Source of the DNA: CAVQCX01 sp963775335
Lineage (GTDB): Bacteria > Pseudomonadota > Gammaproteobacteria > Chromatiales > Chromatiaceae
Assembly (NCBI GenBank): GCA_963775335.1
Contig: CAVZIJ010000003.1
Coordinates: 186,001 to 250,000, forward strand
DNA length: 64,000 nt
Reading direction: 5' to 3'
Part shown: piece after piece, positions 63,025 through 64,000 of the stretch
Layout: each line of letters starts with the position of its first letter
Numbering within the stretch: the stretch's first letter is position 1
Program-made: the position numbers and the translations under genes
The notes under the pieces: model-generated
The model's database searches: none
Told to the model about the DNA's origin: nothing
The model's input: only the letters and a program-made list of their open reading frames with translations

Positions 63025-63726
63025 TCACGGCAACTGCACCTGCATGATCAGCCAGTCCACGCCGCCCTGCAGGGACCAGTCGGCCGTGCTGGTGAGCCAA
63101 TTCGGGTCTTTCGCGAACCCGTGATTCGCGACACCGCCTTGCATCTCAGCGTCCGTGACGATCCGCCAGCCGCGATCTTCCCCGCATGGAGCCGCCGCAC
63201 AGTCCGTGCCGGTGATCGCCACCAGTTGCGGCTCCAAGGGATGTCGGTAGACCTCATCGGATTCTCCCGAGATCGCCATCACGCGCTCCGCCTTGGCATC
63301 GTTATTACACGGGAGCGGGATCCGGGTCGGTGAGACAACTTGAGTGCCGTCGCTATAGAGCAACGCTGCCTTAGAATGCAACTGCCCGGCTATCCATGCG
63401 CCCTGAGACCAGCCGATCACCACCGTCGGCAGACCGCGGGCCGCGGCGTTGACCATGGCCTGAACCTCGACAACCTTCTGCGTGATCTGCAAGCAGTGAA
63501 AGCCAGCGAGCGAGGGATAGCTGAACTGTGCCGTCCTGAAGCCTCGGGCCCGCAGCTGGGTGAGGATGTCGTCGCACAGGTAGCCGGCCAGATGCCCGTC
63601 TCCAGTTCCCGGTAGGCAGGCAGCGAACGCGATGGGCAGTCCGGGAGGGTCCTGGACGTCAGTTGAGTATCCACGAGAACACCCCGCCAGGGCGAGGATC
63701 GCGGACAGAAAAAGCGCAGATCTCAT
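63025..63726 (-). CDS. Alpha/beta-hydrolase-fold lipoprotein
   Basis: The product is 233 aa. A lipoprotein signal peptide (MRSALFLSAILALAGCSRGY, lipobox LAGC) targets it to a membrane, probably the outer one. The nucleophile elbow is GWSQG (VVIGWSQGAWIAGQL). Other Cys (ACLPG, YLCDD, FHCLQ, PCNND, DCAAAPCGED) would be in the periplasm and could form disulfides. The fold resembles cutinase- or esterase-like proteins. The Asp/His of the triad cannot be placed surely; D near DEVYRHPLE and H in GVANHGFAKD are candidates. It is a stand-alone gene. Confidence 0.7.
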   Translation of the reverse strand: MRSALFLSAILALAGCSRGYSTDVQDPPGLPIAFAACLPGTGDGHLAGYLCDDILTQLRARGFRTAQFSYPSLAGFHCLQITQKVVEVQAMVNAAARGLPTVVIGWSQGAWIAGQLHSKAALLYSDGTQVVSPTRIPLPCNNDAKAERVMAISGESDEVYRHPLEPQLVAITGTDCAAAPCGEDRGWRIVTDAEMQGGVANHGFAKDPNWLTSTADWSLQGGVDWLIMQVQLP

Positions 63727-63821
63727 CTCTCGAAGTCCTTATTCGGTTGTCGCTCCGCGATCCTCCGAGCCAGCGGCGCCGTCGCGGGCGCGATCATCTT
63801 TTGCGTGATCTTCAGGGCCGG

Positions 63822-63956
63822 CTATTCGCGCCGGCACCATGCCAAGTCTGCCATCATGTCCGACAACGTGACCAGCTCACGCACGGAACGGGGGGCGTCA
63901 GCCGGGCACGGACCGAGCAGCGGCAGTTCGGCGAGTTGTCGCTGTCCCGGGGCCAT
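63822..63956 (-). CDS. Possible 44-residue small protein
   Basis: ATG 63956 is preceded by GGAAGCTATC and encodes MAPGQRQLAELPLLGPCPAD, then APRSVRELVTLSDMMADLAW and CRRE. A weak ribosome site and an amphipathic helix are visible, but there is no known family. It is only moderately likely to be real. Confidence 0.3.
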   Translation of the reverse strand: MAPGQRQLAELPLLGPCPADAPRSVRELVTLSDMMADLAWCRRE

Positions 63957-64000
63957 GATAGCTTCCCTATGACGTGCAGCGACTATCTCACCATCCCCTC

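Overview
The window is high-GC chromosomal DNA, most likely from a gammaproteobacterium, possibly a sulfur-oxidising relative. This rests on HtpX, an FtsH paralogue, an ETHE1-type persulfide dioxygenase, a DUF1840 protein, and a REP/RAYT repeat system. No rRNA or tRNA gene was found to fix the taxonomy, so the assignment is an inference.

Layout. 1-10 kb is stress and housekeeping: the end of a CFA-synthase-type methyltransferase, a truncated Crp/Fnr regulator, htpX, persulfide dioxygenase, an antiporter remnant, ftsH, a Met-rich secreted protein, and a REC-PAS-PAS-GGDEF-EAL protein. 10-11.9 kb is a graveyard of mobile-element pieces: two transposase fragments and a tyrosine-integrase C-terminus, around a DUF1840 gene. 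12.0-36.8 kb, all on the minus strand, is one operon-like run of about 20 tightly packed or overlapping genes. It encodes an extracellular contractile injection system (eCIS, the Afp/PVC/MAC type): sheath, tube, T4 gp26-like protein, DUF4255 terminator, AAA+ ATPase, tube-cap/LysM adaptors, gpD and gpV hub-spike, PAAR tip, gp25, two J-like baseplate proteins, a gpI-like protein and a very large DUF6519 fibre-like protein. Three candidate cargo or accessory genes sit in the middle: a DUF4157 protein, a zincin metalloprotease and a small protein. Two of these share an N-terminal LRRKCGCG motif at the same distance from the start. Both the sheath and the metalloprotease genes are interrupted by what looks like a single extra base.

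37.5-43 kb holds a tyrosinase with a DUF2182 membrane protein, an M4 protealysin-like peptidase with its emfourin-like inhibitor, and an HD-GYP protein. 43.4-59.5 kb is a genome-maintenance and defence region: a RecQ helicase, three type II toxin-antitoxin modules between near-identical 38-bp repeats and an 18-bp inverted repeat, a complete type I Wadjet (JetABCD) plasmid-defence operon, and a SNF2 helicase with a SWIM-zinc-finger/HTH partner. 59.6-62 kb is a REPtron: a RAYT transposase gene between two large arrays of palindromic REP pairs. 62-64 kb has a degraded VapBC pair and an alpha/beta-hydrolase lipoprotein.

The most notable features are the eCIS locus, with a PA14 domain inside a baseplate protein, a duplicated sheath decoration domain and a candidate cargo-loading motif; an inverted repeat in the Wadjet operon that could hide the jetD start; and the dimeric higher-order structure of the REP array.
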